Assembly (NCBI GenBank): GCA_030425925.1
Contig: JAUHZO010000017.1
Span: 32,665 to 96,664, forward strand
Direction: 5' to 3'
Source of the DNA: Alphaproteobacteria bacterium
Lineage (GTDB): Bacteria > Pseudomonadota > Alphaproteobacteria > Rhodobacterales > Rhodobacteraceae
DNA: 64,000 nucleotides
Shown one piece after another: positions 21,306 to 33,361 of this stretch. Under the pieces are notes generated by a model. The model saw only the letters and a program-made list of their open reading frames with translations. It had not been told where the DNA came from and did not search any database. The position numbers were made by a program, and so were the translations under genes. Each line of letters starts with the position of its first letter. Positions within the stretch are counted from its first letter, which is position 1.

Positions 21306-23645
21306 TCAGTGAAACTGGCGGTGCACCGTCTCTGTCAGCTCCGCCAGCGAAAACGGCTTGGGCAAGAACACCGAGTTCGGCACCGAGGCGCTGCCCTCGC
21401 CAAACGCATCCTCGGCATAGCCCGAGACAAAGACGACCCGCGTTTCCGGGCGTTGTTCCAGCGCCTGACGCACCCAGGTCGGTCCGTCCATGCCCGGCAT
21501 CACCACGTCGGTGACAAAGACATCGACGTCGAGCGCCGCGTCCTTGAGCAGGTCGAGCGCGTCTTCGGCTGTCTCCGCCTCGATCACCGTGTAGCCGCGA
21601 AGGCGCAATGCGCGGGCGGCAAAGGCGCGCACGGGGGCCTCGTCCTCGACCAGCAGCACCACGCCCGAGCCCTGCTCGGGCAGGCTGCGGGTCGCCGGGG
21701 CCTCGGCCGGGGCCGCCTTTTCCGCCACGACGTCATGCGCCGGGAACAGCAGGGTGAAACAGGTGCCCTGGCCCACCACGCTGTCGAGAAAGATGAAGCC
21801 GCCGGACTGTTTCACGATCCCGTATGCGGTCGACAGCCCGAGCCCGGTGCCGTCGCCGGTGCGTTTCGTGGTGAAGAACGGCTCGAACACCTTCTGAAGC
21901 TTGTCCTTGGGAATGCCGATCCCCTCGTCGGTGACCCGGACCGCCACATAGGTGCCCGGGGGCACGATGGCGCGATCGCGTTCGAACGGGTCACGCAGCA
22001 CGCGGCGTTCGGTTTCGATGGTGATCGTGCCGCCCTCGGGCATCGCGTCGCGCGCGTTCACCACGAGGTTCATGATCACCTGCTCCAGCTGCCGGCGGTC
22101 GCCGCGGATCGGCGGCAGAACCGGGTCGTGATGCAGGTCGAGGCGGACCTTTTCCCCCACGAGCCGGTTCAGCAGATGGGTCAGATCCGAAAGCGTGTCG
22201 CGCAGGTCCAGCACTTCGGGTCGCATCGTCTGCTTGCGCGAAAACGCCAGCAACTGCCCGACCAGCGCCGCGGCGCGATTGGCGTTCTGGTTGATCTGCA
22301 CCAGGTCACCATAGTCCGGATCTCCCTGATCGTGGCGCAGCAGCATCAGGTCGCAATGGCCCGAGATCGCCGTCAGCAGATTGTTGAAATCATGCGCCAC
22401 GCCGCCGGCCAGCTGCCCGATGGCCTGCATCTTCTGGCTCTGGACGAACTGGGCCTCAAGCGTCTTGAGTTCGGTGGCATCGTTGAGCACCGCGACCAGA
22501 TGCGCCACGCCATCCTCGACCACGCGGTTAAGCGTCACCTGCACAAAGACCTCCTGATCCGACCGTGACAGGCGCAGGAACTCCGAGCGGTGCGGGCCGC
22601 GGCCCTCGGCGGCTTCGCGCAGCCAGTCGCTGAGAGCGCGGCCCAGACCCTCCATGTATTCGGCCAGATTGCCGGAGACCGCCCCCTGTTTGTCGACGCC
22701 CTGCATGTCCAGCATCCGGCGGGCCTCGGCATTGGCGCGCAGGATCGTGCCATCCGGCGCGACCTTCAGAAGCGGCACGGGCAACCTGTCGAACCCGCCG
22801 ACATCGTCACCATCGCCGCTGCTGTCGGTCATCGGTGTCAGGACCAGTTCGCGGCGACCGGCAGCGATGTCGCTGGCGCGCAGGAACACCTTGCGACCGC
22901 CACCGCCCGCCAGGCGATGCACGCTCCCGGGACGGATCGGCAGATCGTCCAGAACATCCTCGATCCGCTTCACGCGCGCCCCCACCAGATCTCGGGCGGC
23001 CGGGTTCATGAACAGGATGGCCCCGTTGCGCCCCAGTGTCAGGACCGGCAGATCGCCCTCGCCGCGCGCGCCGCGCGTGGCGCTGTCGGGTTCCAGCCGC
23101 CACAAGGTCTGCCCGTCGTCGAAACTGCGCACCTGGACGCGGAATCCTTCGGCGTGAGAGGTCACGTCCTCGAACGCGTGGCCCGACGATTCGGCCTTGC
23201 GCTGCAGGCGGTAGATCACCCCTTCGGAACTGGCAAACACCTCGTCCAGCACCTGGGCCAGCGGGGTTTCGGGCACGAAGGAAAAGCGCCTGTGCGCCGC
23301 CGGGTTCGCGGCGAGAATCCGCCCTTCGGGATCGCAGAGGAAGCAGGCCACCGGATCGCCTTCGATGATTTCGGCCAGCAGGCCGGCGCGTCCGTCCTGG
23401 CGCAGGCGAAAGGTCAGGTCGACAAAGACCCAGCCCAGACCCATGGTCCAGAACACACCGGCAGCGGCCACGGCCCCCAGCTGCACCACGCCACCGGCCG
23501 AGGATTGCGCCACGAAGAAAGACAGCGCACCCAGCCCCAGCAGCAGCAGGACGCCGCGCAGATTGACGATCTGCTGCGCCCAACCGGGCGCGCTGACGGC
23601 CGCGATGCCCAAATCCCCGTCTCCTTGTTCGAATCGCACAGCCAT
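21306..23645 (-). CDS. cckA: Cell-cycle hybrid histidine kinase CckA, 779 aa
   Basis: Membrane-bound hybrid kinase/phosphatase that feeds the ChpT-CtrA phosphorelay. Two transmembrane helices lie at about residues 28-70, then PAS domains (residues about 90-400, e.g. ACFLCDPEGRILAANPAAHRRF). The HisKA box is GGVAHDFNNLLTAI with phospho-His near residue 418, with FSRKQTMRPEVLDL after it. The HATPase_c domain has VMNLVVNARDAMP-like and GTGLGLSTAYGIVKQSGG motifs. The C-terminal receiver has phospho-Asp in VFVTDVVMPGMDG (about residue 711). Start ATG 23645. A TTAA-N7-TTAA motif (CtrA consensus) lies 17-31 bases upstream, suggesting feedback control. Confidence 0.93.
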   Translation of the reverse strand: MAVRFEQGDGDLGIAAVSAPGWAQQIVNLRGVLLLLGLGALSFFVAQSSAGGVVQLGAVAAAGVFWTMGLGWVFVDLTFRLRQDGRAGLLAEIIEGDPVACFLCDPEGRILAANPAAHRRFSFVPETPLAQVLDEVFASSEGVIYRLQRKAESSGHAFEDVTSHAEGFRVQVRSFDDGQTLWRLEPDSATRGARGEGDLPVLTLGRNGAILFMNPAARDLVGARVKRIEDVLDDLPIRPGSVHRLAGGGGRKVFLRASDIAAGRRELVLTPMTDSSGDGDDVGGFDRLPVPLLKVAPDGTILRANAEARRMLDMQGVDKQGAVSGNLAEYMEGLGRALSDWLREAAEGRGPHRSEFLRLSRSDQEVFVQVTLNRVVEDGVAHLVAVLNDATELKTLEAQFVQSQKMQAIGQLAGGVAHDFNNLLTAISGHCDLMLLRHDQGDPDYGDLVQINQNANRAAALVGQLLAFSRKQTMRPEVLDLRDTLSDLTHLLNRLVGEKVRLDLHHDPVLPPIRGDRRQLEQVIMNLVVNARDAMPEGGTITIETERRVLRDPFERDRAIVPPGTYVAVRVTDEGIGIPKDKLQKVFEPFFTTKRTGDGTGLGLSTAYGIVKQSGGFIFLDSVVGQGTCFTLLFPAHDVVAEKAAPAEAPATRSLPEQGSGVVLLVEDEAPVRAFAARALRLRGYTVIEAETAEDALDLLKDAALDVDVFVTDVVMPGMDGPTWVRQALEQRPETRVVFVSGYAEDAFGEGSASVPNSVFLPKPFSLAELTETVHRQFH

Positions 23646-23653
23646 ATGACCCC

Positions 23654-23685
23654 GGTGGGCCTTAACCCGTAGTTAAAGGCCCACC
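23654..23685. promoter_or_regulatory. CtrA-like TTAA-N7-TTAA inside a large inverted repeat
   Basis: TTAA (23662-23665), seven bases, TTAA (23673-23676) matches the CtrA consensus. It is embedded in ggtgggccttaac-ccgta-gttaaaggcccacc, an inverted repeat with one bulged A between the rsmB-like stop and the cckA start. It could be a CtrA operator, a terminator-like stem, or both. Confidence 0.6.
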
Positions 23686-23711
23686 GTAACATCCCATGGT
23701 TGCGAGAAATG

Positions 23712-26557
<2,846 letters not shown>

Positions 26558-26604
26558 TCACGCGCCGGGGCCTATACCGGCCTGCCCCGCACCGGAGTCG
26601 TCCC

Positions 26605-27753
26605 ATGCCCGCCGCCCTGACCGGACTGACAGTTCTCGACCTCACGCAGGTTCTGGCCGGACCGGTGGCAGCGCGCGCCCTGGGCGATCTGGGCGCGACG
26701 GTGATCAAGGTGGAACGCCCCGGCAGCGGCGACGACGCCCGCAGCTTTCCGCCGTTCAAGGACGGCCGGTCGGCCTGGCACGCCGCCCTGAACCGGGGCA
26801 AGAAATCCATCGCGCTGGACCTCAAGGCCGATGCCGACCGGTTGATCTTCGAGGGTCTGCTGGCGCGCTGCGACGTGCTGCTGGAAAGCTTTCGTCCCGG
26901 CGTGATGGACCGGCTGGGCTATGGCTGGCCGGTGCTGCATGCCGATTTCCCGCACCTGATCTATGGCGCGGTCTCGGGCTTTGGCCAGACCGGCCCGGAT
27001 GCAAGGCGCCCGGGCTACGACGTTGTCGCCCAGGCGCGCGGCGGCCTGATGGCGCTGACCGGCACGCCCGGCGGCCCGGCGCTGCGCGCCGGCGCGCCGG
27101 TGGCCGATTACACCGCGGGGCTGTACCTGGCGCAGGGCGTGCTGGCGGCGCTGGTGGACCGGGCGCGCAGCGGCAGGGGCCGGATGGTCGACGTGGCGCT
27201 GCTGGATGCGCAGCTGGCCATGCTCGACCACGCCGTGGCCATGGGCACCGTGACGGGCCAGCCGCCGGGGCCCGACGGCTCGCGCCTGCCCGCGGTGGCC
27301 CCGTCCGAGGCGGTGCAGGCCTCGGACGGCCCCTTCGTGCTGGCCGCCGGCAATGACCGGCTGTTCGAAAAGCTCTGCATCGCGCTGGGGCTGCCGCTGG
27401 TGGGGGATGCGCGCTTTGCCGACAATGCCGCGCGCTGCCGCAATGCCCGCCTGCTGAACCGTCTGATCGAGGCGGTCACGCTGGACAACACCCGCGCCCA
27501 CTGGATCGCCAGGCTGACCGCCGCGGGCATCCCCGCCGGTCCGGTACACGAGATCGACCAGGTCCTGAAGGATCCGCAGATCGTCGCGCGCAACATGGTG
27601 GTGGACGTGCTCGACCGCAACGGGCGCGCCGCCTACAAGGCTGCCGGCAATCCCGTCAAGATGTCCGACGCCCCCGACCCCACCACCCGCGCCCCGGCCC
27701 CCGATCTGGACGGCAATCGCGGCGAGATCCTGCGCTGGCTGGAACAGGGCTGA
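26605..27753 (+). CDS. CaiB/BaiF family (class III) CoA-transferase, 382 aa
   Basis: Class III CoA-transferases move CoA between carboxylic acids, or racemise 2-methylacyl-CoA. The N-terminus [35 protein letters not shown] is the family signature. The catalytic aspartate is in [14 protein letters not shown] (about residue 139), and [25 protein letters not shown] and [15 protein letters not shown] are all present. Length is normal. Monocistronic, divergent from guaB across 293 bp. Substrate cannot be assigned. Confidence 0.93.
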   Translation: MPAALTGLTVLDLTQVLAGPVAARALGDLGATVIKVERPGSGDDARSFPPFKDGRSAWHAALNRGKKSIALDLKADADRLIFEGLLARCDVLLESFRPGVMDRLGYGWPVLHADFPHLIYGAVSGFGQTGPDARRPGYDVVAQARGGLMALTGTPGGPALRAGAPVADYTAGLYLAQGVLAALVDRARSGRGRMVDVALLDAQLAMLDHAVAMGTVTGQPPGPDGSRLPAVAPSEAVQASDGPFVLAAGNDRLFEKLCIALGLPLVGDARFADNAARCRNARLLNRLIEAVTLDNTRAHWIARLTAAGIPAGPVHEIDQVLKDPQIVARNMVVDVLDRNGRAAYKAAGNPVKMSDAPDPTTRAPAPDLDGNRGEILRWLEQG

Positions 27754-27853
27754 AAACGCCGGATTTTGTGCTTGACCCGTCTACTATCGCGTGGCGCAAA
27801 TGGCGGCGCAGCCCCGTTCATGCAGTGCGGGGCCATCCATGGGAGGAAACATC

Positions 27854-28309
27854 ATGCATTTCATCAAGACCGCATTGGTCGCGTTGCTTCTGGGCGTTCT
27901 CGCCACCGCCGGCATTGCCGAGGAAACCGAACGCTACGGCAAGCAGAAGGTCGTCTACCACGTCAACTACGACGGCGGACCTGACTCGGCAAAGTACAAG
28001 GGCGCGATGCGCAACATCCAGAACCACATCAACGCGGTGGGTGCGGAGAACATGGAAATCAAGGTTGTCCTGCACGGCAACGGCCTTGGGCTTCTGCTGA
28101 ACGCCAAGCAGGACGCGACCATGCAGACCACCGTGGCCTCGCTGAAGGGCCAGAACGTGGACTTCCACGTCTGCAACAACACCCTGCGCGGCCGTCAGAT
28201 CAGCTATAGCGACGATCTGTACGACGTCTGGGAAGAAGACATCGTGCCGTCGGGCGTGGCGGAACTGTCGCGCCTGCAGCAGATGGGCTACACCTACATC
28301 AAGCCGTAA
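27854..28309 (+). CDS. Periplasmic DsrE/F-like protein, 151 aa
   Basis: Signal peptide at residues 1-22 (MHFIKTALVALLLGVLATAGIA), then a DsrE-type fold: QKVVYHVNYDGG, NIQNHINAVGAENMEIKVVLHG, and a single cysteine in VDFHVCNNTLRGRQI (Cys107) at the place of the reactive Cys of DsrE/TusD sulfur carriers. Exported DsrE-like proteins are common in Proteobacteria but their partners are poorly known. GGGAGG lies 10 bases before ATG 27854. A strong terminator follows, so this is a single-gene transcript. Confidence 0.85.
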   Translation: MHFIKTALVALLLGVLATAGIAEETERYGKQKVVYHVNYDGGPDSAKYKGAMRNIQNHINAVGAENMEIKVVLHGNGLGLLLNAKQDATMQTTVASLKGQNVDFHVCNNTLRGRQISYSDDLYDVWEEDIVPSGVAELSRLQQMGYTYIKP

Positions 28310-28335
28310 GCGGACCGGTGCGCTGACAGCATCGA

Positions 28336-28366
28336 CGGCAGCGCGTTGCCCGCGCTGCCGTTTTTT
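28336..28366 (+). terminator. Intrinsic terminator after DsrE-like gene
   Basis: cggcagcgcg-ttgcc-cgcgctgccg is a perfect 10-bp stem followed by six Ts. Confidence 0.93.
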
Positions 28367-28443
28367 CATCCTGTCTTGACGCGGTCAGGCGCTTGTGGGC
28401 AAGCCGATACGCTAAGGTCCGGCCAAATCACCGAGGTTCGCAG

Positions 28444-30483
28444 ATGTCCCAAGATCCGCTTGTCGTCTTCACCCCGTCCGGCAAACGCGGGCGGTTTCCC
28501 GTGGGCACGCCCGTCCTGACCGCCGCGCGGCAGTTGGGGGTCGATCTGGATTCCGTCTGCGGCGGGCGCGGCATCTGTTCGAAATGCCAGATCACCCCGT
28601 CTTATGGCGAATTCTCCAAACACGGCGTGACCGTGGCCGACAACGCCCTGTCGGAGTGGAACGCGGTCGAGGAGCGCTACCAGCAGAAACGCGGGCTGAA
28701 GCCCGGGCGGCGGCTGGGCTGCCAGGCCACCGTGCAGCGCGACGTGGTGATCGACGTGCCGCCCGAAAGCCAGGTGCACAAGCAGGTGGTGCGCAAGGCC
28801 GCCGCCGTCCGCGCCATCGAGATGGACCCTGCCACCCGGCTTTATTATGTCGAGGTGGACGAGCCCGACATGCACGAACCCACCGGCGATCTGGAGCGGC
28901 TGAAGCGCGCGCTGGCAGCGCAATGGGATATCCCGGCGATCTCCACCGAGTTTTCCACACTTGCACAATTGCAACCGATCCTGCGCAAGGGGAGCTGGAA
29001 AATCACCGTCGCCTTGCACAAGATCGATGAAACCGCCACCCCGCGCCTGATTGCGGCCTGGCCGGGGCTGTACGAGGGCGGGCTGTACGGTCTGGCCATC
29101 GACCTCGGCTCCACCACCATCGCCGCGCACCTGACCAGCCTGGAAACCGGCGAGGTCTTGGCATCCTCCGGCATCATGAACCCGCAGATCCGCTTTGGCG
29201 AAGACCTGATGAGCCGCGTCTCCTACGCCATGATGAATGCCGGTGGCGCGGCCGAGATGACGGCGGCGGTGCGCGACGCGCTGAACACCCTGACCACCGG
29301 GATTGCCGACGAGGCGGGCATCGCCACGGATGCCATCGTGGAGGCGGTGTTTGTCTGCAACCCGGTGATGCACCACCTGCTGCTGGGCATCGACCCGGTG
29401 GAACTGGGCCAGGCGCCGTTTGCGCTGGCCACATCGGAATCACTGTCGCTGTCGGCGCGTGACCTCGGCCTTGACGCGCTGCGCGACGCGGCGCGGATCT
29501 ATGTCCTGCCCTGCATCGCGGGTCATGTGGGGGCCGATGCCGCCGCCGTCGCCCTGTCGGAAGAGCCCGGGAAATCGCCGGACCTTGCGCTGATCGTCGA
29601 CGTGGGCACCAATGCCGAGATCCTGCTGGGCGATGCCACCCGCGTGCTGGCCTGCTCCTCGCCCACCGGTCCGGCCTTCGAAGGCGCGCAGATCAGTTCC
29701 GGCCAGCGCGCCGCCCCCGGCGCCATCGAGGCGATCCGCATCGACCCGGTCACCAAGGCACCGCGCTTTCGCGTGATCGGCTGCGATCTGTGGTCGGACG
29801 AGGACGGCTTCTGGGCGCAGACCGCGCAGACCGGCATCACCGGCATCTGCGGCTCCGGCATCATCGAGGCGGTGGCCGAGCTGCGCCTGGCCGGGCTGAT
29901 GGACCCGTCGGGCCTGATCGGATCGGCGGCGCAGACCGGCACCGAGCGCTGCATCGCCGAAGGCCGCACCCATGCCTACCTCGTGCACGATGGCAGCGCC
30001 GAGGGCGGCCCGCGCATCACCGTGACCCAGGGCGACATCCGCGCGATCCAGCTGGCGAAATCCGCGCTTTACGCCGGCGCGCGGCTGCTGATGGACGTGC
30101 GTGGCGTGGACAAGGTGGACCGGGTCGTGCTGGCCGGCGCATTCGGCGCGCATATCTCGCCCCTGCACGCCATGGTGCTGGGCATGATCCCCGATGTGCC
30201 GCTGGACAAGGTGACAAGCGCGGGCAATGCCGCCGGGACCGGCGCCCGGATCGCGCTGTGCAGCCTGAAGGCGCGGGCCGAGATCGAGAGAGTCGTGCGC
30301 GAGATCACCAAGGTGGAAACCGCCATCGAGCCGCGCTTTCAGGAGCATTTTGTCGCTGCAAACGCCGTGCCCCACGCCACCGATCCGTTCCCCGAACTGG
30401 CGCGCGTGGTGACCCTGCCGCAGGTGGGGTTCAATGCCGGCGGCGAGGACGGCGGAGGACGCCGCCGTCGCCGTCGCGGCTGA
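28444..30483 (+). CDS. RACo/RamA-like reductive activator of corrinoid proteins (ASKHA, DUF4445), 679 aa
   Basis: The N-terminal [2Fe-2S] ferredoxin domain has cysteines 39, 45, 48 and 93 (VCGGRGICSKC, then GRRLGCQ). A linker leads to a large ASKHA-type ATPase region (GLAIDLGSTTIAAHL, IVDVGTNAEILLG, GICGSGIIEAVAEL, RVVLAGAFGAHISP). Proteins of this architecture reduce Co(II) corrinoid proteins to Co(I) at ATP cost, restoring methyltransferase systems. The MttB homologue in this window (10887-12422) would need such a partner. ATG 28444 is near the size of known homologues. The C-terminus GGGRRRRRRG is unusually basic. Confidence 0.9.
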   Translation: MSQDPLVVFTPSGKRGRFPVGTPVLTAARQLGVDLDSVCGGRGICSKCQITPSYGEFSKHGVTVADNALSEWNAVEERYQQKRGLKPGRRLGCQATVQRDVVIDVPPESQVHKQVVRKAAAVRAIEMDPATRLYYVEVDEPDMHEPTGDLERLKRALAAQWDIPAISTEFSTLAQLQPILRKGSWKITVALHKIDETATPRLIAAWPGLYEGGLYGLAIDLGSTTIAAHLTSLETGEVLASSGIMNPQIRFGEDLMSRVSYAMMNAGGAAEMTAAVRDALNTLTTGIADEAGIATDAIVEAVFVCNPVMHHLLLGIDPVELGQAPFALATSESLSLSARDLGLDALRDAARIYVLPCIAGHVGADAAAVALSEEPGKSPDLALIVDVGTNAEILLGDATRVLACSSPTGPAFEGAQISSGQRAAPGAIEAIRIDPVTKAPRFRVIGCDLWSDEDGFWAQTAQTGITGICGSGIIEAVAELRLAGLMDPSGLIGSAAQTGTERCIAEGRTHAYLVHDGSAEGGPRITVTQGDIRAIQLAKSALYAGARLLMDVRGVDKVDRVVLAGAFGAHISPLHAMVLGMIPDVPLDKVTSAGNAAGTGARIALCSLKARAEIERVVREITKVETAIEPRFQEHFVAANAVPHATDPFPELARVVTLPQVGFNAGGEDGGGRRRRRRG

Positions 30484-30547
30484 CCTCCGCCGCGGTGGCG
30501 CAGCGGGCAAACGCTGTTACATGGCGCGCTGCCGCGCCCTTTTTGCA

Positions 30548-30636
30548 CCGGGGGCAGGCCCCCGGACCCCGTTTGAGGGGGCGCTCGCGCCCCCTCTTGG
30601 CCCTTTGGGCCAATTCACCCCCTGAGGGGTATTTTC
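30548..30636 (+). terminator. Stack of four consecutive hairpins after the RACo-like gene
   Basis: Stems: ccgggggc/gcccccgg (30548-30565), gagggggcgc/gcgccccctc (30575-30596), ttggccc/gggccaa (30597-30613), and a short cccc-ctga-gggg followed by tatttt (to 30636). The last could terminate transcription. From memory, similar GC-stem clusters ending in ...gaggggtatttt recur between genes in Rhodobacterales, so this may be a dispersed repeat. Confidence 0.65.
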
Positions 30637-30726
30637 CCCAAGAAGAAGACACGGGGTCGGGCTTTGCGACGGACAGGCTTGGCGATTGACGAGGCACGGG
30701 TTCCGGAGTAGGAAAACGGGCCTCGG

Positions 30727-30800
30727 GCGGGTATGGTGAAAAGGTATCACGTCAGATTCCCATTCTGTAGTTACGGGTTCGATTCCCGTTACCCGCTCCA
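30727..30800 (+). tRNA. tRNA-Gly (anticodon CCC)
   Basis: 74 nt with a 7-bp acceptor stem (gcgggta/tacccgc), D arm gtga/tcac, anticodon loop TTCCCAT giving CCC, T arm acggg-ttcgatt-cccgt, discriminator T and encoded CCA. The top pair of the anticodon stem is a T-T mismatch. Reads GGG codons. Confidence 0.95.
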
Positions 30801-31136
30801 GCCTGTCCTGAAATCCCTGATTGCGGCCTGTCCGCGACATCGTGATTGTTTCGGATCCTGTGCAACCCGCGTGCTGCGTGTATGGCGGGCCGGACACGTG
30901 GTGATGGCGATCCCCTGCGAAACCTGACCGTCGGGCGGGCCGGGCCTGTCGGAGACGTCGGTCCCGTTTGCCAATAGCCGTGTCCTTGCCGATCTGGCGG
31001 ATGTCGGCGCGTCTGAAACAATTGAAACGCGACGGTGCCGAACGGGACATCAGCGCGAAACCTGCGCGGCGCAAACCCTCCTTACCGCACACGGCAGACA
31101 GCCTGCCGGGGGCACTTTCAGACAAGGAGCAAAACC
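30801..31136. other. Intergenic region between tRNA-Gly and RTX gene
   Basis: 336 bp with no supported gene. It should contain the promoter of the RTX gene at 31137. I found no copy of the tRNA 3' end in it, so there is no sign of an attachment-site duplication. Confidence 0.5.
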
Positions 31137-32858
31137 ATGACCGCAATTCAGATCACCGCAGCACAAGACGGCTTTTTCCGCTGGTACGACGATGGCGACG
31201 GGCCCGTGCGGGCCTTTGCCGACATGTTCGGCTCGCTTTCGACCTTCCAGGGCGGGCGCTTTCACCTGGTGGCCGGCGACTTCGTCAGCGAAGGCGCGCA
31301 TAACGATGGCAGCTATGACGTCACCGCGGTGCTGGGCGCATCGGGGTTCACGCAGACCTCGAACCGGGCGGGCAACGTTGCCGTCACGGGCATGGAACTG
31401 ACCCGCGAAGAGAATGGCGCAACCGTGGATGTTGGCACCGTCACCCTGCCCGAGATCGCCTCGAGCGCGGGGTATTCCCCCCACGGCGCGATCTACCTTG
31501 GCCACGAGGACGGCGGCTCCTGGATTGCCGAGATCGGCCTCGACATGGTGGATTATGCCGCGATCCACGGGATCGACTTCGAAGGGTCGGACACCTACGA
31601 CATCTTTGACCTGACGATCTACAAGGACGAGATCGCGGCCGGGGTCACGCTGCGCGGCAATGCCGGCGACGATTCGCTTACCGGTACCGAATACGACGAT
31701 TCGATCGACGGCGGTGCGGATGACGACCTGATCATCGGCGAAGGCGGGGCCGACACCATCCTGGGCGGGGCGGGCGACGACACCATCCGCTATTCGCAGG
31801 AGTTCGAAACCGTTGGCAGCCGGATCGAAGCGGGCGCGGGCAACGATTCCATCGAGGGGACCGATGCGTTCAACGGCGCGGACGACACCATCGAGGGCGG
31901 AGCCGGGCAGGATTCCATCGATGCGGCGGCCGGGGATGACCGGATCTGGGGCAATGCCGGCGCGGACACGATCGAGGCCGGCAATGGCGACGATGTGGTC
32001 AATGGCGGCAATGGCGATGACGACATCCAGGGCGAAGCCGGGGCGGACCGCATCAGCGGCAAGTCCGGCGCGGATCTGATCGATGGCGGCGATGACAATG
32101 ACACGATCCATGGCGGTGACGACGACGACACGCTGGGTGGCGGCGACGGCGACGACGCCCTGCGGGGCGGCGACGGGGCCGATGCAATGCACGGTGGCGC
32201 CGGTGCCGACGACCTGCGCGGCGGCGATGGCAACGACGTGCTTGACGGCGGCACCTCCGGGGACACCCTGCGCGGTCAGGATGGCGATGACGCGCTGCAG
32301 GGCGCGGGCGGCGATGACAGCCTCAGCGGCGGCGATGGCGACGACACGCTGGCCGGCGGTGCGGGCGACGACACGCTCAACGCGGGCCGCGACGCGGACG
32401 TCCTTTCGGGCGGTCTTGGCAATGACTACATGCTTGGCGCTGCCGGGTCCGACCTGCTCGAAGGCGACGAGGGCCAGGACACGCTTCTGGGCGGCAACGG
32501 GGCGGACACGTTGTACGGCGGCCTCGACTCGGACGTGCTGACGGGCAATGGCGGGGCCGACAGCTTTGTCTTTGCCGGCACGGGGCAAGGCAGCGACGAG
32601 ATCACCGATTTCGTTGCCGGCAAGGACCTTCTGCTGCTCGAGGCGGCCGGGTTTGCCGCGCTGACCTCCGGGTCTCTGGCGGCCGGGCAGTTCGTCACCG
32701 GCACCTCGGCGGCCGATGCGGACGACGTGCTGATCTATGACGACACGACCGGTGCGCTGTATTACGACGCCGACGGTTCGGGCGCGGGGCTGCAGGAAGA
32801 GATCGCGGTTCTGTCGAACCTGGCCGCCCTGTCGGCCTCGGACGTCCTGATCGTGTGA
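31137..32858 (+). CDS. RTX calcium-binding protein, 573 aa
   Basis: AAGGAG precedes ATG 31137. Residues about 1-170 form an unrecognised beta-rich domain (MTAIQITAAQDGFFRWYDDG, FQGGRFHLVAGDFVSEG, GAIYLGHEDGGSWIAEIGL). Residues about 175-480 are a long, regular RTX array (GGxGxDxLxGG, more than a dozen units such as GGDGDDALRGGDG) predicted to form a calcium-bound parallel beta-roll. The C-terminal segment (ADSFVFAGTGQGSDEITDF, then a DVLIYDDTTGALYYDADGSG motif) is the typical tail of type I secreted RTX proteins. Very acidic, no signal peptide. A strong terminator follows. Extracellular role unknown. Confidence 0.92.
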   Translation: MTAIQITAAQDGFFRWYDDGDGPVRAFADMFGSLSTFQGGRFHLVAGDFVSEGAHNDGSYDVTAVLGASGFTQTSNRAGNVAVTGMELTREENGATVDVGTVTLPEIASSAGYSPHGAIYLGHEDGGSWIAEIGLDMVDYAAIHGIDFEGSDTYDIFDLTIYKDEIAAGVTLRGNAGDDSLTGTEYDDSIDGGADDDLIIGEGGADTILGGAGDDTIRYSQEFETVGSRIEAGAGNDSIEGTDAFNGADDTIEGGAGQDSIDAAAGDDRIWGNAGADTIEAGNGDDVVNGGNGDDDIQGEAGADRISGKSGADLIDGGDDNDTIHGGDDDDTLGGGDGDDALRGGDGADAMHGGAGADDLRGGDGNDVLDGGTSGDTLRGQDGDDALQGAGGDDSLSGGDGDDTLAGGAGDDTLNAGRDADVLSGGLGNDYMLGAAGSDLLEGDEGQDTLLGGNGADTLYGGLDSDVLTGNGGADSFVFAGTGQGSDEITDFVAGKDLLLLEAAGFAALTSGSLAAGQFVTGTSAADADDVLIYDDTTGALYYDADGSGAGLQEEIAVLSNLAALSASDVLIV

Positions 32859-32875
32859 TCCGGTGCAACCGGCCC

Positions 32876-32910
32876 GGGCCGGGGCTCCCACGGGATGCCC
32901 CGGCCCTTTT
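32876..32910 (+). terminator. Intrinsic terminator after RTX gene
   Basis: gggccggggc / gccccggccc make a perfect 10-bp stem around an 11-base loop, followed by TTTT. Confidence 0.88.
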
Positions 32911-32938
32911 CTCCCCTCCCCCGATGAAAGCCTGACCC

Positions 32939-33361
32939 ATGACCCCCACCCAGATTTCCCTGATCCGCGACAGCTTTGCCCATGTGGCGCCGGTCGCCGA
33001 CGACCTGGCCGCGCGGTTTTACGCCGGTCTTTTTGCCCGCACCCCGCGCTTTCGGTTGATGTTTCCCGCCGATCTTGCGCCGCAAAGGGCCAAGCTGGTG
33101 GCGGCGCTGGCGCTTGTCGTGCGCTCGCTCGATGCGCCGGAGGCGCTGAAGGCCGACCTGCGAGCCCTGGGGGCGCGCCATGCCGGCTATGGCGTACGCT
33201 CCGCCGATTACGCGCTGGTGGGACAGGCGCTGGTCGACGCGCTGGCGCAGGTGCTGGGCGCGCGGTTCGACAGCGACACCGCCGACGCCTGGGCCGCGGC
33301 CTATGACGCCGTCAGCGCGGCCATGCTGGACGGCGCGGCCGGCCTGGGCACGGCGGCCTAA
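32939..33361 (+). CDS. Single-domain globin (flavohaemoglobin-like), 140 aa
   Basis: A haem protein of the bacterial globin family. CD-corner FRLMFP follows helices A-C, and the proximal-His region GARHAGYGVRSADYALVGQAL matches the F-G helices of flavohaemoglobins and Vitreoscilla haemoglobin; there is no reductase domain. Likely binds O2 or NO, either as a dioxygenase fed by a separate reductase or as a sensor component. Its stop overlaps, tail to tail, that of the PAS-cyclase gene (33358-33361). A truncated haemoglobin is encoded 1 kb away on the other strand. Confidence 0.9.
   Translation: MTPTQISLIRDSFAHVAPVADDLAARFYAGLFARTPRFRLMFPADLAPQRAKLVAALALVVRSLDAPEALKADLRALGARHAGYGVRSADYALVGQALVDALAQVLGARFDSDTADAWAAAYDAVSAAMLDGAAGLGTAA

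Noticed and set aside
30727..31136. Genomic-island attachment site at tRNA-Gly
   Set aside because: No copy of the tRNA 3' end and no integrase were found in the window.
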